NCBI GenBank assembly: GCA_013043685.1
Contig: JABDNT010000028.1
Location: 47,897 to 111,896, forward strand
Source: Flavobacteriaceae bacterium
GTDB lineage: Bacteria > Bacteroidota > Bacteroidia > Flavobacteriales > Flavobacteriaceae
Direction: 5' to 3'
DNA length: 64,000 nucleotides
Positions 40,489 through 49,541 of the stretch are shown in pieces (the first letter of the stretch is position 1; each line of letters begins with the position of its first letter). The notes beneath the pieces are model-generated. The model was not told where the DNA came from and did no database searches. It worked only from the letters and a program-made list of their open reading frames with translations. Position numbers and translations under genes: made by a program.

Positions 40489-42483
40489 ATGGCGAACGAG
40501 AATAAAAAACCAGAAATTAAGAAGCCAAGATTCAATGCGTATTGGATCTATGCGGCCATCATAATGATATTTTTGGGTATTCAATTTTTTGGAGGAAGTA
40601 GTTGGTCTCAACCTGAAAAGACTACTCAGGCCGAATTTGAGAATTTCCTAAGAGATGGTGATGTAGAAAAAATCGAGATAATCAATAAGAAAGTTGCTAA
40701 GGTTTATCTTACCCCTGATGCGAAGCAAAAGCCAGTGCATTCCGCAAATAAGACGAAAAGTTTTTTCCCATCTGCAGCGAATGAGCCTTACTACCAGTTT
40801 GAGTTTGGAGACTTACAGAATTTTGAAAACAATATCAACGAAATAAAGGTTCAGAATAGCATTGATACAAAAGTTGTCTGGAATACGGACAGCAATATGT
40901 GGGGAGAGTTGTTTCTTACCCTTTTACCCTTCATTGTGATAATTGGGATCTGGATCTTCATAATGCGCCGCATGTCGGCAGGAGCTGGTGGTGGAGCTGG
41001 TGGACAGATCTTTAATATCGGGAAGTCCAAAGCGAAATTGTTCGATGAGAAAACGGAAGTTAAGACTTCGTTCAAGGATGTGGCCGGATTGGAAGGTGCA
41101 AAGGAAGAAGTTCAGGAGATTGTGGATTTCCTTAAAAACCCGCAAAAATATACGGCCCTGGGTGGAAAAATCCCCAAAGGTGCATTATTGGTTGGCCCTC
41201 CGGGTACCGGTAAGACATTATTAGCAAAAGCGGTTGCCGGTGAGGCGAAAGTTCCTTTCTTCTCCCTGTCAGGTTCGGATTTTGTCGAAATGTTCGTGGG
41301 TGTAGGTGCTTCCAGAGTAAGAGATTTGTTTAAGCAAGCCAAGGAGAAATCTCCTTCTATTATATTCATTGATGAGATCGATGCTATTGGACGTGCCAGA
41401 GGAAAAGCTAACTTCTCCGGTTCCAACGACGAACGTGAAAATACATTGAACCAGTTGCTCACCGAAATGGATGGTTTTGGTACCAATACGAACGTGATTG
41501 TGATTGCCGCAACCAACCGTGCAGATGTCCTGGATAAAGCCTTAATGAGGGCCGGACGTTTCGATCGTCAGATCTATGTCGATCTGCCAGATGTTAGAGA
41601 ACGAAAAGAGATTTTCGAAGTTCATCTTCGACCTCTTAAGAAGGACAATACATTGGATACAGATTTTCTAGCTAAGCAAACACCTGGTTTCTCAGGCGCT
41701 GATATTGCCAATGTATGTAATGAAGCAGCCTTAATAGCTGCAAGAAAAGAGAAAACATCTGTAGGGCGTCAGGATTTTCTGGATGCCGTAGATCGAATTG
41801 TGGGTGGTCTTGAGAAGAAGAATAAAATTATTACACCGGATGAGAAAAAGGCAATCGCGGTTCATGAGGCTGGACATGCCACGGTAAGCTGGATGCTGGA
41901 ACACGCTGCACCTTTGGTAAAGGTCACCATCGTACCTCGAGGACAATCACTGGGTGCTGCCTGGTACCTGCCTGAAGAACGCCTCATTGTTCGGCCCGAA
42001 CAAATGTTGGATGAAATGTGTGCTACCATGGGTGGCCGTGCAGCTGAAAAGGTAATATTCGATAAAATTTCTACCGGTGCTTTAAGTGATCTGGAAAAAG
42101 TAACCAAACAGGCTCGTGCCATGGTGACCATTTACGGTCTTAATGAAGAATTAGGCAACTTAACATACTACGATTCCAGTGGACAAAATGAATATGGTTT
42201 CACAAAACCTTATAGCGAAAAGACAGCCGAGCTCATAGACAAGGAGATTTCAAATCTTATCGAGGCACAATATCAACGTGCCATAGAGCTCCTGAAACAA
42301 AACAAAGAAAAACTTTCTGAATTGGCTGAAGAACTTCTTGAAAAGGAAGTTATATTCAAGGAAAGCTTAGAACGAATCTTCGGGGAGAGGCCGTTCAAGA
42401 AGCCGGTTCCTATTGTGAAAAAGGAAGAAAAGACAGAGGACGAGGTAATCACACCGGAAGAACCGGTTGAGCCAAAATCGTAA
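40489..42483 (+). CDS. ftsH: ATP-dependent zinc metalloprotease FtsH
   Basis: 664 residues. Two membrane helices (about 15-35 and 140-160) flank a periplasmic domain. The AAA module (about 190-430) has Walker A VGPPGTGKT, Walker B IIFIDEIDAIGRARG and the second region of homology ATNRADVLDKALMRAGRFD. The protease domain has the zinc motif HEAGH in AVHEAGHATVSWMLEHAA and the third ligand in GALSDLEKVT. A Lys/Glu/Pro-rich tail ends VEPKS. FtsH degrades unneeded membrane proteins. The downstream lipid genes fit its known link to envelope composition. Confidence 0.96.
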   Translation: MANENKKPEIKKPRFNAYWIYAAIIMIFLGIQFFGGSSWSQPEKTTQAEFENFLRDGDVEKIEIINKKVAKVYLTPDAKQKPVHSANKTKSFFPSAANEPYYQFEFGDLQNFENNINEIKVQNSIDTKVVWNTDSNMWGELFLTLLPFIVIIGIWIFIMRRMSAGAGGGAGGQIFNIGKSKAKLFDEKTEVKTSFKDVAGLEGAKEEVQEIVDFLKNPQKYTALGGKIPKGALLVGPPGTGKTLLAKAVAGEAKVPFFSLSGSDFVEMFVGVGASRVRDLFKQAKEKSPSIIFIDEIDAIGRARGKANFSGSNDERENTLNQLLTEMDGFGTNTNVIVIAATNRADVLDKALMRAGRFDRQIYVDLPDVRERKEIFEVHLRPLKKDNTLDTDFLAKQTPGFSGADIANVCNEAALIAARKEKTSVGRQDFLDAVDRIVGGLEKKNKIITPDEKKAIAVHEAGHATVSWMLEHAAPLVKVTIVPRGQSLGAAWYLPEERLIVRPEQMLDEMCATMGGRAAEKVIFDKISTGALSDLEKVTKQARAMVTIYGLNEELGNLTYYDSSGQNEYGFTKPYSEKTAELIDKEISNLIEAQYQRAIELLKQNKEKLSELAEELLEKEVIFKESLERIFGERPFKKPVPIVKKEEKTEDEVITPEEPVEPKS

Positions 42484-42524
42484 AACTTTAGATTTTCAGT
42501 AACATAACTTCAATATAGATTTTA

Positions 42525-42532
42525 TATCTTTG
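42525..42532 (+). promoter_or_regulatory. Candidate -7 box for the LUD-cdsA-psd unit
   Basis: TATCTTTG matches TAnnTTTG and lies 38 nt before the ATG at 42571, in an 87-bp gap after ftsH. The -33 element is unclear. Confidence 0.35.
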
Positions 42533-42570
42533 AGATTAAGCGTATTTTAAGAACTCCTCAATACCCGAGA

Positions 42571-43173
42571 ATGAGTCTATTTAAAAGACTTTTAAATCCT
42601 AAAGGCAGATCAGAAGAAAAAGCAAAAAATTCTGAACACAGTAAGTATTTCCCAGAAGAGACCCTTCCTATCGATGAAAGATTTACGTATAACTTTAATC
42701 GCAATGGTGGTAAATTCCTCTACTGTGAGAATATGGAAGAAATTCTTGAGGCTTTTGACAATATCCTGCTTGAAAACGACTGGTATGAGCAGGATGTTTT
42801 TTGTTTAGACGAGATGTTATCCTCAAGATTCGATGGATTCAATTTAAATTTCGTGCATAAACCTTCTGCAAAATTCTTTCTATCTACCTGTGAATCACTT
42901 GTGTCTAACAACGGTTCTATCCTGCTTTGTTCAAAGCAAATTAAAGAGAAAAAATTACACGAATTACCGGCCAACTTCGTCATATTTGCAACTACCAGTC
43001 AATTGGTAGAGAACATCAGTGAAGGACTTCGGAAAATCAAATCGAAAAATAAGCGTCATATTCCTAGCAATATAACTACGATTCAGGACTTCGAAACGAA
43101 TAAAGAAAAGGACTTCATGAGTTATGGAAGTAGCTCAAAAAACCTATATTTGCTGTTACTGGAAGACCTGTAA
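42571..43173 (+). CDS. LUD-domain (LutC/YkgG-like) protein
   Basis: 200 residues. The LUD family includes the LutC subunit of lactate oxidation, though stand-alone copies occur beside ftsH in Flavobacteriaceae. Visible parts are FLYCENMEEILEAFDNILLE, the Cys-containing FLSTCESLVSNNGSILLCSK, and PANFVIFATTSQLVENISEG. A C-terminal MSYGSSSKNLYLLLLEDL matches the usual ending. No lutA or lutB genes are adjacent, so lactate use is doubtful. Its stop is 3 nt from cdsA. Confidence 0.83.
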   Translation: MSLFKRLLNPKGRSEEKAKNSEHSKYFPEETLPIDERFTYNFNRNGGKFLYCENMEEILEAFDNILLENDWYEQDVFCLDEMLSSRFDGFNLNFVHKPSAKFFLSTCESLVSNNGSILLCSKQIKEKKLHELPANFVIFATTSQLVENISEGLRKIKSKNKRHIPSNITTIQDFETNKEKDFMSYGSSSKNLYLLLLEDL

Positions 43174-43176
43174 TTT

Positions 43177-43980
43177 ATGAAGGAACTTATCGTGCGTTCT
43201 ATATCGGGTGTGCTTTACATTTCGATTGTCATTTTCTCATTGTTCACTTCGCGCGAATGGTTTATGGGACTCTTCTTTATCCTGGCAGGAATCACCCTCA
43301 ATGAGTATCTCCGGATCATAAATTTGAAAAGTTTGTTAGCCTATATTCTTTTGGCGGCTTTATTCTATTTCCTGAGTTACGAGATATTCGATTGGAACGC
43401 CTTATACCTTTTCCTTATTCTGTGTTGCTTTGTATGTTTCTATCTAATGAAAGAGTTATTTCGCGATAGTGATATAGCCATGTTTGGCCCGAAAAAATAC
43501 GTGACTACGGTATTTTATTTAATTGGTGGTTTTGTCTTTCTTACGCTCATCCCAATGCATAAAGGGTATTTCAATCCTGAAGCGGTAGTAGGAGTCTTCA
43601 TCCTTGTTTGGAGCAATGACAGTATTGCTTATTTAGTTGGCAAAAACTTCGGCAAGAAAAAGCTGATGGAGCGTGTATCTCCAAAGAAGACCATTGAGGG
43701 TTTTTTGGGTGGATTAGCGGGTTCGCTTATCGCAGGTTTTCTTATCTTTAAGTTTTTCGATTACTACCCGTTATGGATGTGGATTATCATGGCATTGATT
43801 GCGACAATTTTCGGAACTATAGGTGATCTTATCGAGTCTAAATTCAAGAGACAGGCGGGGGTTAAGGACAGTGGGGTTTTGATGCCCGGGCATGGCGGAT
43901 TATACGACAGACTGGACAGCATCATTTATGCAAGCCCTTTTCTTTATGCTTTTATAGAAATTTCGGAATATGTTTCATAG
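43177..43980 (+). CDS. cdsA: Phosphatidate cytidylyltransferase
   Basis: 267 residues with about seven membrane helices. It makes CDP-diacylglycerol from CTP and phosphatidate. Signature segments are WSNDSIAYLVGKNFGKKKLM, RVSPKKTIEGFLGGLAGSL and the C-terminal CdsA motif KDSGVLMPGHGGLYDRLDS. It overlaps psd by 11 bp, so the first two steps from phosphatidate are co-expressed with the decarboxylase. Confidence 0.95.
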   Translation: MKELIVRSISGVLYISIVIFSLFTSREWFMGLFFILAGITLNEYLRIINLKSLLAYILLAALFYFLSYEIFDWNALYLFLILCCFVCFYLMKELFRDSDIAMFGPKKYVTTVFYLIGGFVFLTLIPMHKGYFNPEAVVGVFILVWSNDSIAYLVGKNFGKKKLMERVSPKKTIEGFLGGLAGSLIAGFLIFKFFDYYPLWMWIIMALIATIFGTIGDLIESKFKRQAGVKDSGVLMPGHGGLYDRLDSIIYASPFLYAFIEISEYVS

Positions 43981-44620
43981 GGAAGGAAATAAAATTATCC
44001 TAATAGCTTTAGTGCTATGCATTTCATTGAGTTTGTTAACCGAAATGAGTGTGGAAAATCAAATTTTGAAGTTCGGGATAATCGCAGTTTTAATTATTCT
44101 TCTAATACTAATTCTTCAGTTCTTCCGAAACCCTAAGAGAAATTTCAAGCCCGACTATTTCAAGGTAATGTCTCCTGTTGATGGAAAAGTCGTGGTTATT
44201 GAAGAAGTATTTGAAAAAGAGTATTATAATGAAAAACGGTTGCAGGTCTCTGTTTTCATGTCCCCGCTCAATGTACACGTAACGCGGTATCCGGTTGGTG
44301 GTAAAGTTGTGCTCAGTAAATATCATCCCGGGAAATACCTGGTAGCGTGGCATCCCAAATCCAGTGAGGAAAATGAACGAACAACCGTCGTTGTAAGATC
44401 TTCAGAGTTTGGAGATGTACTGCACAGGCAGATAGCCGGGGCAATGGCGCGACGTATCGTTAACTATGCGGAAACAGGCCAAACTGTAACGCAGAGTTCG
44501 GATAGCGGATTTATTAAGTTCGGTTCCCGCGTGGATGTCTTCCTGCCATTAGATGTAAAAGTGGCAGTAGAATTGAATCAGAAAGTAAAAGGTGGTCTCA
44601 CCGTATTGGCCTCAAAGTAA
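43970..44620 (+). CDS. psd: Phosphatidylserine decarboxylase
   Basis: 216 residues, the short Psd type of Bacteroidota. One or two N-terminal helices (about 10-45) precede the catalytic part: VMSPVDGKVVVIEEV, VSVFMSPLNVHVTRYPVGGK, HPGKYLVAWHPKSSEENERT and KFGSRVDVFLPLD. The Gly-Ser of the last motif is the expected self-cleavage site that forms the pyruvoyl group. It makes phosphatidylethanolamine. The gene overlaps cdsA and is followed 2 nt later by an acyl-CoA-binding protein gene. Confidence 0.93.
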   Translation: MFHREGNKIILIALVLCISLSLLTEMSVENQILKFGIIAVLIILLILILQFFRNPKRNFKPDYFKVMSPVDGKVVVIEEVFEKEYYNEKRLQVSVFMSPLNVHVTRYPVGGKVVLSKYHPGKYLVAWHPKSSEENERTTVVVRSSEFGDVLHRQIAGAMARRIVNYAETGQTVTQSSDSGFIKFGSRVDVFLPLDVKVAVELNQKVKGGLTVLASK

Positions 44621-44622
44621 CA

Positions 44623-44889
44623 ATGGCAAAATCTGACCTGGATATTGAATTTCGAAAGGCGGTAGACAGTATAAATAAACATACCGAACCTTTTCCTGCC
44701 GACGTGCTTTTGCGGTTGTACGCTTATTATAAGGTAGCCACCAACGACGAAGATCGGCCTAGTGGTGGTAAGCCGCTAATTAATGCGTTTAAAACGAACG
44801 CACTTTTTCAGGCACAGAATTTGTCCGTGGAAGAGGCCAAACAATTGTATATAGAAACGGTTAAGAACTACTTTATCTACAGAAAATAA
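44623..44889 (+). CDS. Acyl-CoA-binding protein
   Basis: 88 residues, the full length of an ACBP four-helix bundle. LDIEFRKAVDSINKHTEPFP, then LLRLYAYYKVATNDEDRP, GGKPLINAFKTNALFQAQNL and EEAKQLYIETVKNYFIYRK match the family, including the Tyr and Lys residues that hold the CoA and acyl chain. It may buffer long-chain acyl-CoA for phospholipid synthesis, which fits the cdsA-psd operon. Its TAA abuts the valS stop on the other strand with no gap. Confidence 0.93.
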   Translation: MAKSDLDIEFRKAVDSINKHTEPFPADVLLRLYAYYKVATNDEDRPSGGKPLINAFKTNALFQAQNLSVEEAKQLYIETVKNYFIYRK

Positions 44890-47520
44890 CTACTTCAAGC
44901 TAGCGAGACTTGCTTTCAGGGTTTCGATCTTGGCAAGCGCATCTGCTTCTTTAGTGCGTTCCATTTTCACAACCTGTTCTGGTGCGTTGTTCACGAAACG
45001 TTCATTGCTTAATTTTTTCTGAACACTTTTCAAAAATCCTTCTGTATAGTGCAGTTCTTCCGTGATCTTTGCAATTTCCTCGTCCACATTGACCGTTCCC
45101 GAAATCGGCACGAAATATTCATTGGATTTCACCCTGAAGGTTATCGATCCATCCAGTGGTTTTGAAACATAATTCAGGTTGGAAAGGTTGCCCAGTTTGC
45201 AAATTATACCATCGAATTCGGTTCCGGTATTTTCGCTGTTAATAGCAGAAAGTTCTATCTGTTCCTTATATGCGATGTTTTTTTCCTTCCTAATCGTACG
45301 GATCCCCGAGATCACTTCAGCGGCAAACTCAAAGTCCGATATGAGGTTTGTATCAAAAGGACCAATTTCAGGCCACTTGGCTACGATCAGTGCCTCTTCA
45401 GGAGACCTTTTGGTGATATGCTGCCAAATCTCTTCGGAAACAAACGGAACGAAAGGATGCAGGATTTTCAGGTTGTCTTCGAGTATCGATATAACTCCAG
45501 CGTAGGTGGTGCTGTCGATGGGCTGTCCATAAGCCGGTTTCACCATTTCAAGAAACCAGGAACAGAAATCGTCCCATACCAATTTATAAGTTGCCATTAG
45601 AGCATCACTTATTCGGTATTTACCGAAGTGGTCTTCTATCTCAGCTATTGTTTTATTGAATCGGTTCTTATACCAATCAATAGCAATTGCTCCCGTTTCG
45701 GAAGGTTCAATTTCCGATGAAACCTCCCAACCATCAATTAGCCTGTAAGCGTTCCATATCTTGTTTACAAATCCACTACCCTGTTTACACAGCTCAAGGT
45801 CGAACATAAGATCGTTTCCCGCCGGGGAGCTTAAAAGCATCCCAACTCGCACACCATCGGCACCGTATTCATTAATAAGCTCGATGGGATCCGGGGAGTT
45901 CCCTAGCGATTTACTCATTTTCCTCCGTTGCTTATCGCGAACAATCCCGGTTAAGTAAACATTGTCGAACGGTTTTTCATTTCGATATTCATAACCCGCA
46001 ATGATCATCCTGGCAACCCAAAAGAATAGAATTTCGGGCGCAGTTACGAGATCTTTTGTGGGATAGTAATAGTTTATGTCGGCATTATCAGGTTCGAGGA
46101 TTCCATTAAAAACCGTGATGGGCCATAGCCAGGATGAGAACCAGGTGTCCAGCACATCGGGATCCTGTTTGAGATCCGATTCAGATAAATTTGAATTTCC
46201 ACTCTTCTCTTTTGCCAGGGTAACTGCTTCATCGACAGTTGCAGCCACTACAAAGTCTTCTTTACCATCCCCAAAGTAGTATGCAGGAATCTGATGCCCC
46301 CACCATAACTGTCGGGAAATATTCCAGTCACGGACGTTCTCCATCCAGTGCCGATAAGTATTTATAAATTTTTCAGGAACCAGATTAACGTCTTTATTTA
46401 AAACAGCATCCAGGGCTGGTTTAGACAGATCCTTCATGTTTAGGAACCATTGATCACTTAGTTTTGGTTCGATAACAGCTCCGGTTCGCTCACTGGTCCC
46501 GACTTTGTTGGTATACTGCTCTATCTTCGCAAGGAATCCTAACTCCTTCAGCTCTTTTACGATTTCTTTTCTGGCATGAAAACGGTCCTGGCCCTTGTAA
46601 TGAAGCCCATAACTATTCAGGGTCGCATTATCATTGAATATATCTATGACCTCCAGCCCGTGTTTATCTCCCAACATTTTGTCGTTTTCGTCATGTGCAG
46701 GAGTCACTTTCAGACAACCGGTTCCGAATTCCATAGAGACATACTCATCTTCTATAATTGGTATTACCCGGTTGCATATAGGAACTATTACCTTTTTCCC
46801 TTTAAGATGCGTAAAACGTTCATCTTCGGGATTAATACAAATAGCAGTATCGCCCAGTATAGTTTCCGGTCTGGTGGTTGCAATAGTGACGAAATCGTCG
46901 CTTCCTTCTATCGCATATTGAAGATAATACAGATTTCCTTGCTTCTCTTCATAGTTCACTTCCTCATCCGAGAGTGTGGTTAATGCTTCCGGATCCCAGT
47001 TCACCATACGATATCCCCTGTAAATCTTTCCTTTACGGTACAGATCTACAAATACTCTTATTACCGATTCGGACAAATCGTCATCCATGGTAAATTTTGT
47101 TCGGCTCCAGTCACAGGAAGCTCCCAGTTTCTTGAGTTGTTCCAGGATAATTCCACCGTGTTTATGGGTCCATTCCCAGGCATGTTCGAGGAATTCTTCC
47201 CGCGATATGTCCGTTTTTGAGATTCCTTCCCTCTTGAGTTTATCGACTACTTTTGCTTCTGTTGCGATAGAGGCGTGATCGGTACCCGGCACCCAAAGGG
47301 CGTTATATCCCAGAAGTCGGGCACGACGTATCAACACATCCTGAATTGTATTGTTGAGCATATGGCCCATATGGAGCACTCCTGTCACATTTGGTGGAGG
47401 AATAACAATAGCGTACGAATCTCTTTCATCCGGTTCGGAATGAAAATAACCGTGCTCCATCCAGTAGCTATACCACTTGTTTTCAACACTTTCAGCACTA
47501 TATTTTGCCGCTAAACTCAT
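44890..47520 (-). CDS. valS: Valyl-tRNA synthetase
   Basis: 876 residues from the ATG at 47518-47520; the frame extends to a TTG at 47532 but the ATG fits the family start [20 protein letters not shown]. Class I motifs are [15 protein letters not shown] (HIGH, residues 50-53 HMGH) and [14 protein letters not shown] (KMSKS). The editing domain lies between. The C-terminal coiled-coil arm ([20 protein letters not shown] ... [16 protein letters not shown]) is typical of ValRS. It charges tRNA-Val in the cytoplasm. Confidence 0.97.
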   Translation of the reverse strand: MSLAAKYSAESVENKWYSYWMEHGYFHSEPDERDSYAIVIPPPNVTGVLHMGHMLNNTIQDVLIRRARLLGYNALWVPGTDHASIATEAKVVDKLKREGISKTDISREEFLEHAWEWTHKHGGIILEQLKKLGASCDWSRTKFTMDDDLSESVIRVFVDLYRKGKIYRGYRMVNWDPEALTTLSDEEVNYEEKQGNLYYLQYAIEGSDDFVTIATTRPETILGDTAICINPEDERFTHLKGKKVIVPICNRVIPIIEDEYVSMEFGTGCLKVTPAHDENDKMLGDKHGLEVIDIFNDNATLNSYGLHYKGQDRFHARKEIVKELKELGFLAKIEQYTNKVGTSERTGAVIEPKLSDQWFLNMKDLSKPALDAVLNKDVNLVPEKFINTYRHWMENVRDWNISRQLWWGHQIPAYYFGDGKEDFVVAATVDEAVTLAKEKSGNSNLSESDLKQDPDVLDTWFSSWLWPITVFNGILEPDNADINYYYPTKDLVTAPEILFFWVARMIIAGYEYRNEKPFDNVYLTGIVRDKQRRKMSKSLGNSPDPIELINEYGADGVRVGMLLSSPAGNDLMFDLELCKQGSGFVNKIWNAYRLIDGWEVSSEIEPSETGAIAIDWYKNRFNKTIAEIEDHFGKYRISDALMATYKLVWDDFCSWFLEMVKPAYGQPIDSTTYAGVISILEDNLKILHPFVPFVSEEIWQHITKRSPEEALIVAKWPEIGPFDTNLISDFEFAAEVISGIRTIRKEKNIAYKEQIELSAINSENTGTEFDGIICKLGNLSNLNYVSKPLDGSITFRVKSNEYFVPISGTVNVDEEIAKITEELHYTEGFLKSVQKKLSNERFVNNAPEQVVKMERTKEADALAKIETLKASLASLK

Positions 47521-47648
47521 AGTTTGGTCCAATTTTTGGAATAAGTATGCAAAAGTAGGTATATCTGTATTATTATGAAAGTGAATAACTTATTTTGCAG
47601 TTTGCCAAAAAGATAGCTACATTAGCATACCTTAAATTTAAATAGATC

Positions 47649-48044
47649 ATGAAAAGACTAGTACTTATTGCGTTAATTGCCTTAATTGGACATACAGTTC
47701 AGGCGCAGGCTAAAATTAGTTTTAAAGCCGAAACCATCGATTATGGAAAAATTGCCAAAGGCAGTGACGGCGTTCGAGTATTCGAATTTACAAATACCGG
47801 AGATGCCGACCTGGTAATTGCCGATGTAAAGTCCAGTTGTGGCTGTACAGTTCCGAAAAAACCAGAAGGACCAATCGCACCGGGTGCTTCCAGTACGATT
47901 CAGGTAAAATATGATACAAATCGTGTGGGGCCTATCCGTAAGACCGTAACCGTTTATTCAAATGCGGATCAAGCGATAAAAGCCCTGAAAATTAAAGGTG
48001 AAGTTCTTGCCGAAGGAAAGAGCGTCCTTGAAAAAACCAAATAA
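47649..48044 (+). CDS. DUF1573 exported protein
   Basis: 131 residues with a signal peptide (MKRLVLIALIALIGHTVQAQ). The body is an immunoglobulin-like ASH/MSP-type domain: FKAETIDYGKIAKGSDGVRV, FEFTNTGDADLVIADVKSSC, GCTVPKKPEGPIAPGASSTI, TVTVYSNAD. The SCGCTVP motif is characteristic of DUF1573 in Bacteroidota. Function unknown; likely periplasmic or surface. It has its own terminator. Confidence 0.88.
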   Translation: MKRLVLIALIALIGHTVQAQAKISFKAETIDYGKIAKGSDGVRVFEFTNTGDADLVIADVKSSCGCTVPKKPEGPIAPGASSTIQVKYDTNRVGPIRKTVTVYSNADQAIKALKIKGEVLAEGKSVLEKTK

Positions 48045-48067
48045 GTTAATGAACTTATTAGATCATA

Positions 48068-48095
48068 AACCTCGCCTGTGGGCGGGGTTTTTTTA
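48068..48095 (+). terminator. Rho-independent terminator of the DUF1573 gene
   Basis: aacctcgcc (48068-48076) pairs with ggcggggtt (48081-48089), one G-T pair, loop tgtg, then a T run to 48095. It overlaps the stop of the convergent protease gene. Confidence 0.85.
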
Positions 48096-49448
48096 TAACA
48101 CTTCACGAAGGACAAATTTTTTCTTCTGAAGTATCCCATTTCGCAGAATATCAAGGGAAATTGTCCGTCCGGCCTTGGAGGAAAATAAATTGATTACCTC
48201 ATAGAGCTTATATTTATAACTGGCCTTGCCGTTGATCCTGACCACCTCATCGCCTTTCATTACTCCTACCAAAGCCGCTGGAGATCCTTCACGTACTTCA
48301 GCTACAACATATTTCGGTGCCAGGAAAAACTGCAGGGTAGGTGATTTATAGACATCAAAAATAGCCGATGCTTCTCTTTTCTCTGTGGCCATGGTCACAG
48401 GGTCTATCTTGAAATAATCCACTTCTTTCACTGGAATCAGCCCGTCATGTTCCAGGGTTAGACCTGCCATATTGTAATAGAACGGATCGTCGAAACGACT
48501 GTTCTTTTTTAAAATCATAGTTTTCTTTCGATAATCCATAATCACTGTAAACCTTCTAAGTACTTCACTGCCAAGGCTACCTTTTCTCTGAGGCAGTGAC
48601 CTTATATTTCGCACCGTATTAGAATCGGGAAATGAAGTGGTTACCTTTTCAAACTGAAAGGAGTTCAGGGCAAGTCTGCGAATTTTCGATCGCAGGCCAA
48701 AGATATTACCACTGAGGCCAAGCCCTAGAAAATCTTTAAAGTAATTTTTCGGATTCTCAGTTATAAAATCTTCTTCATCGAAAAGCCAGAGTCCGTCGCT
48801 CGAACCCGTATCTATGAGTAATAGGGCATCAGACTCTTTATGTTCCGAGGCAATCTGTGCGCTGAGAAAAGGTTTTCTATTATAAAATACAATGGGATAT
48901 ACTTCGCAACTCTTACATCTCTTTCGTTCAAATTTCTCAGGCCGATATAAGGTAATTCGCTTCGAGGTATAATCGGTTTTTATTACAAAATCCTTGTAGA
49001 GTTCGAATCCGATAATTCCATGAATGGGTACTCCCATTCTTGTTGAGAAATTGATCTTTTTATCCATCACCATGAATATCCGGTGATTTGTATCGATAGC
49101 TTCACCCACTTTAATAGTGTTGTTATTGCTTACTAACGCATCGATGGAACCTCCTTCGCCCAGACCGCGCAGCTTTACAGGTTGGGCATTATTCAATTGC
49201 AGGGAATCCAGGTCATCTACGGAAAATAACAAGGTAGAACTAACACCGGTATCCAGTAAAAAAGACAATTCAGTTCCGTTAATCTCAACAGGTATTACCA
49301 CAAGATTATTTACCAATTCGAAAGGTATTTTGTCCCTGTTGGATGACTGAGGTAATTTAAAACCGCTCTGGGCGTTAACCACAGAAAACAAAAGGAGAGA
49401 GAATGCCAAAAGGAAGATTGTGCGTATGGCGTTCGCTAATTTTTCCAT
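48093..49448 (-). CDS. Exported two-lobed aspartyl protease (retropepsin-like) with PDZ domain
   Basis: 451 residues from the ATG at 49446-49448; an alternative TTG at 49457 would add three residues. A signal peptide ends at VNAQ (about residue 27). Two DTG catalytic motifs occur: FLLDTGVSSTLLF (lobe 1) and LLIDTGSSDGLWLF (lobe 2), so the active site may form within one chain as in pepsin. A C-terminal PDZ (about 360-445, VAEVREGSPAALVGVMKGDE, VVRINGK) follows. Such proteins are common in Bacteroidota; substrates are unknown. The start codon lies in one arm of a perfect 22-bp inverted repeat, so translation may depend on RNA structure. Confidence 0.87.
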   Translation of the reverse strand: MEKLANAIRTIFLLAFSLLLFSVVNAQSGFKLPQSSNRDKIPFELVNNLVVIPVEINGTELSFLLDTGVSSTLLFSVDDLDSLQLNNAQPVKLRGLGEGGSIDALVSNNNTIKVGEAIDTNHRIFMVMDKKINFSTRMGVPIHGIIGFELYKDFVIKTDYTSKRITLYRPEKFERKRCKSCEVYPIVFYNRKPFLSAQIASEHKESDALLLIDTGSSDGLWLFDEEDFITENPKNYFKDFLGLGLSGNIFGLRSKIRRLALNSFQFEKVTTSFPDSNTVRNIRSLPQRKGSLGSEVLRRFTVIMDYRKKTMILKKNSRFDDPFYYNMAGLTLEHDGLIPVKEVDYFKIDPVTMATEKREASAIFDVYKSPTLQFFLAPKYVVAEVREGSPAALVGVMKGDEVVRINGKASYKYKLYEVINLFSSKAGRTISLDILRNGILQKKKFVLREVL

Positions 49449-49481
49449 AGTATTCAAGATATGGAAAAATTAGCGAACGCC
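49428..49481. repeat. Perfect 22-bp inverted repeat spanning the protease start codon
   Basis: The arms are 49428-49449 and 49460-49481, with a 10-nt spacer 49450-49459. The left arm, read on the minus strand, is the first seven codons of the protease (MEKLANA) with one base upstream. The right arm, read on the plus strand, gives the same codons, then a stop after 14 codons. In the protease mRNA the arms would fold into a very stable hairpin hiding the ATG. Confidence 0.9.
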
Positions 49482-49541
49482 TCTGTTTTCACTATGGATT
49501 TATAAATATATTTCGCAACTTTGCTGAATAACTCAAAGCCA

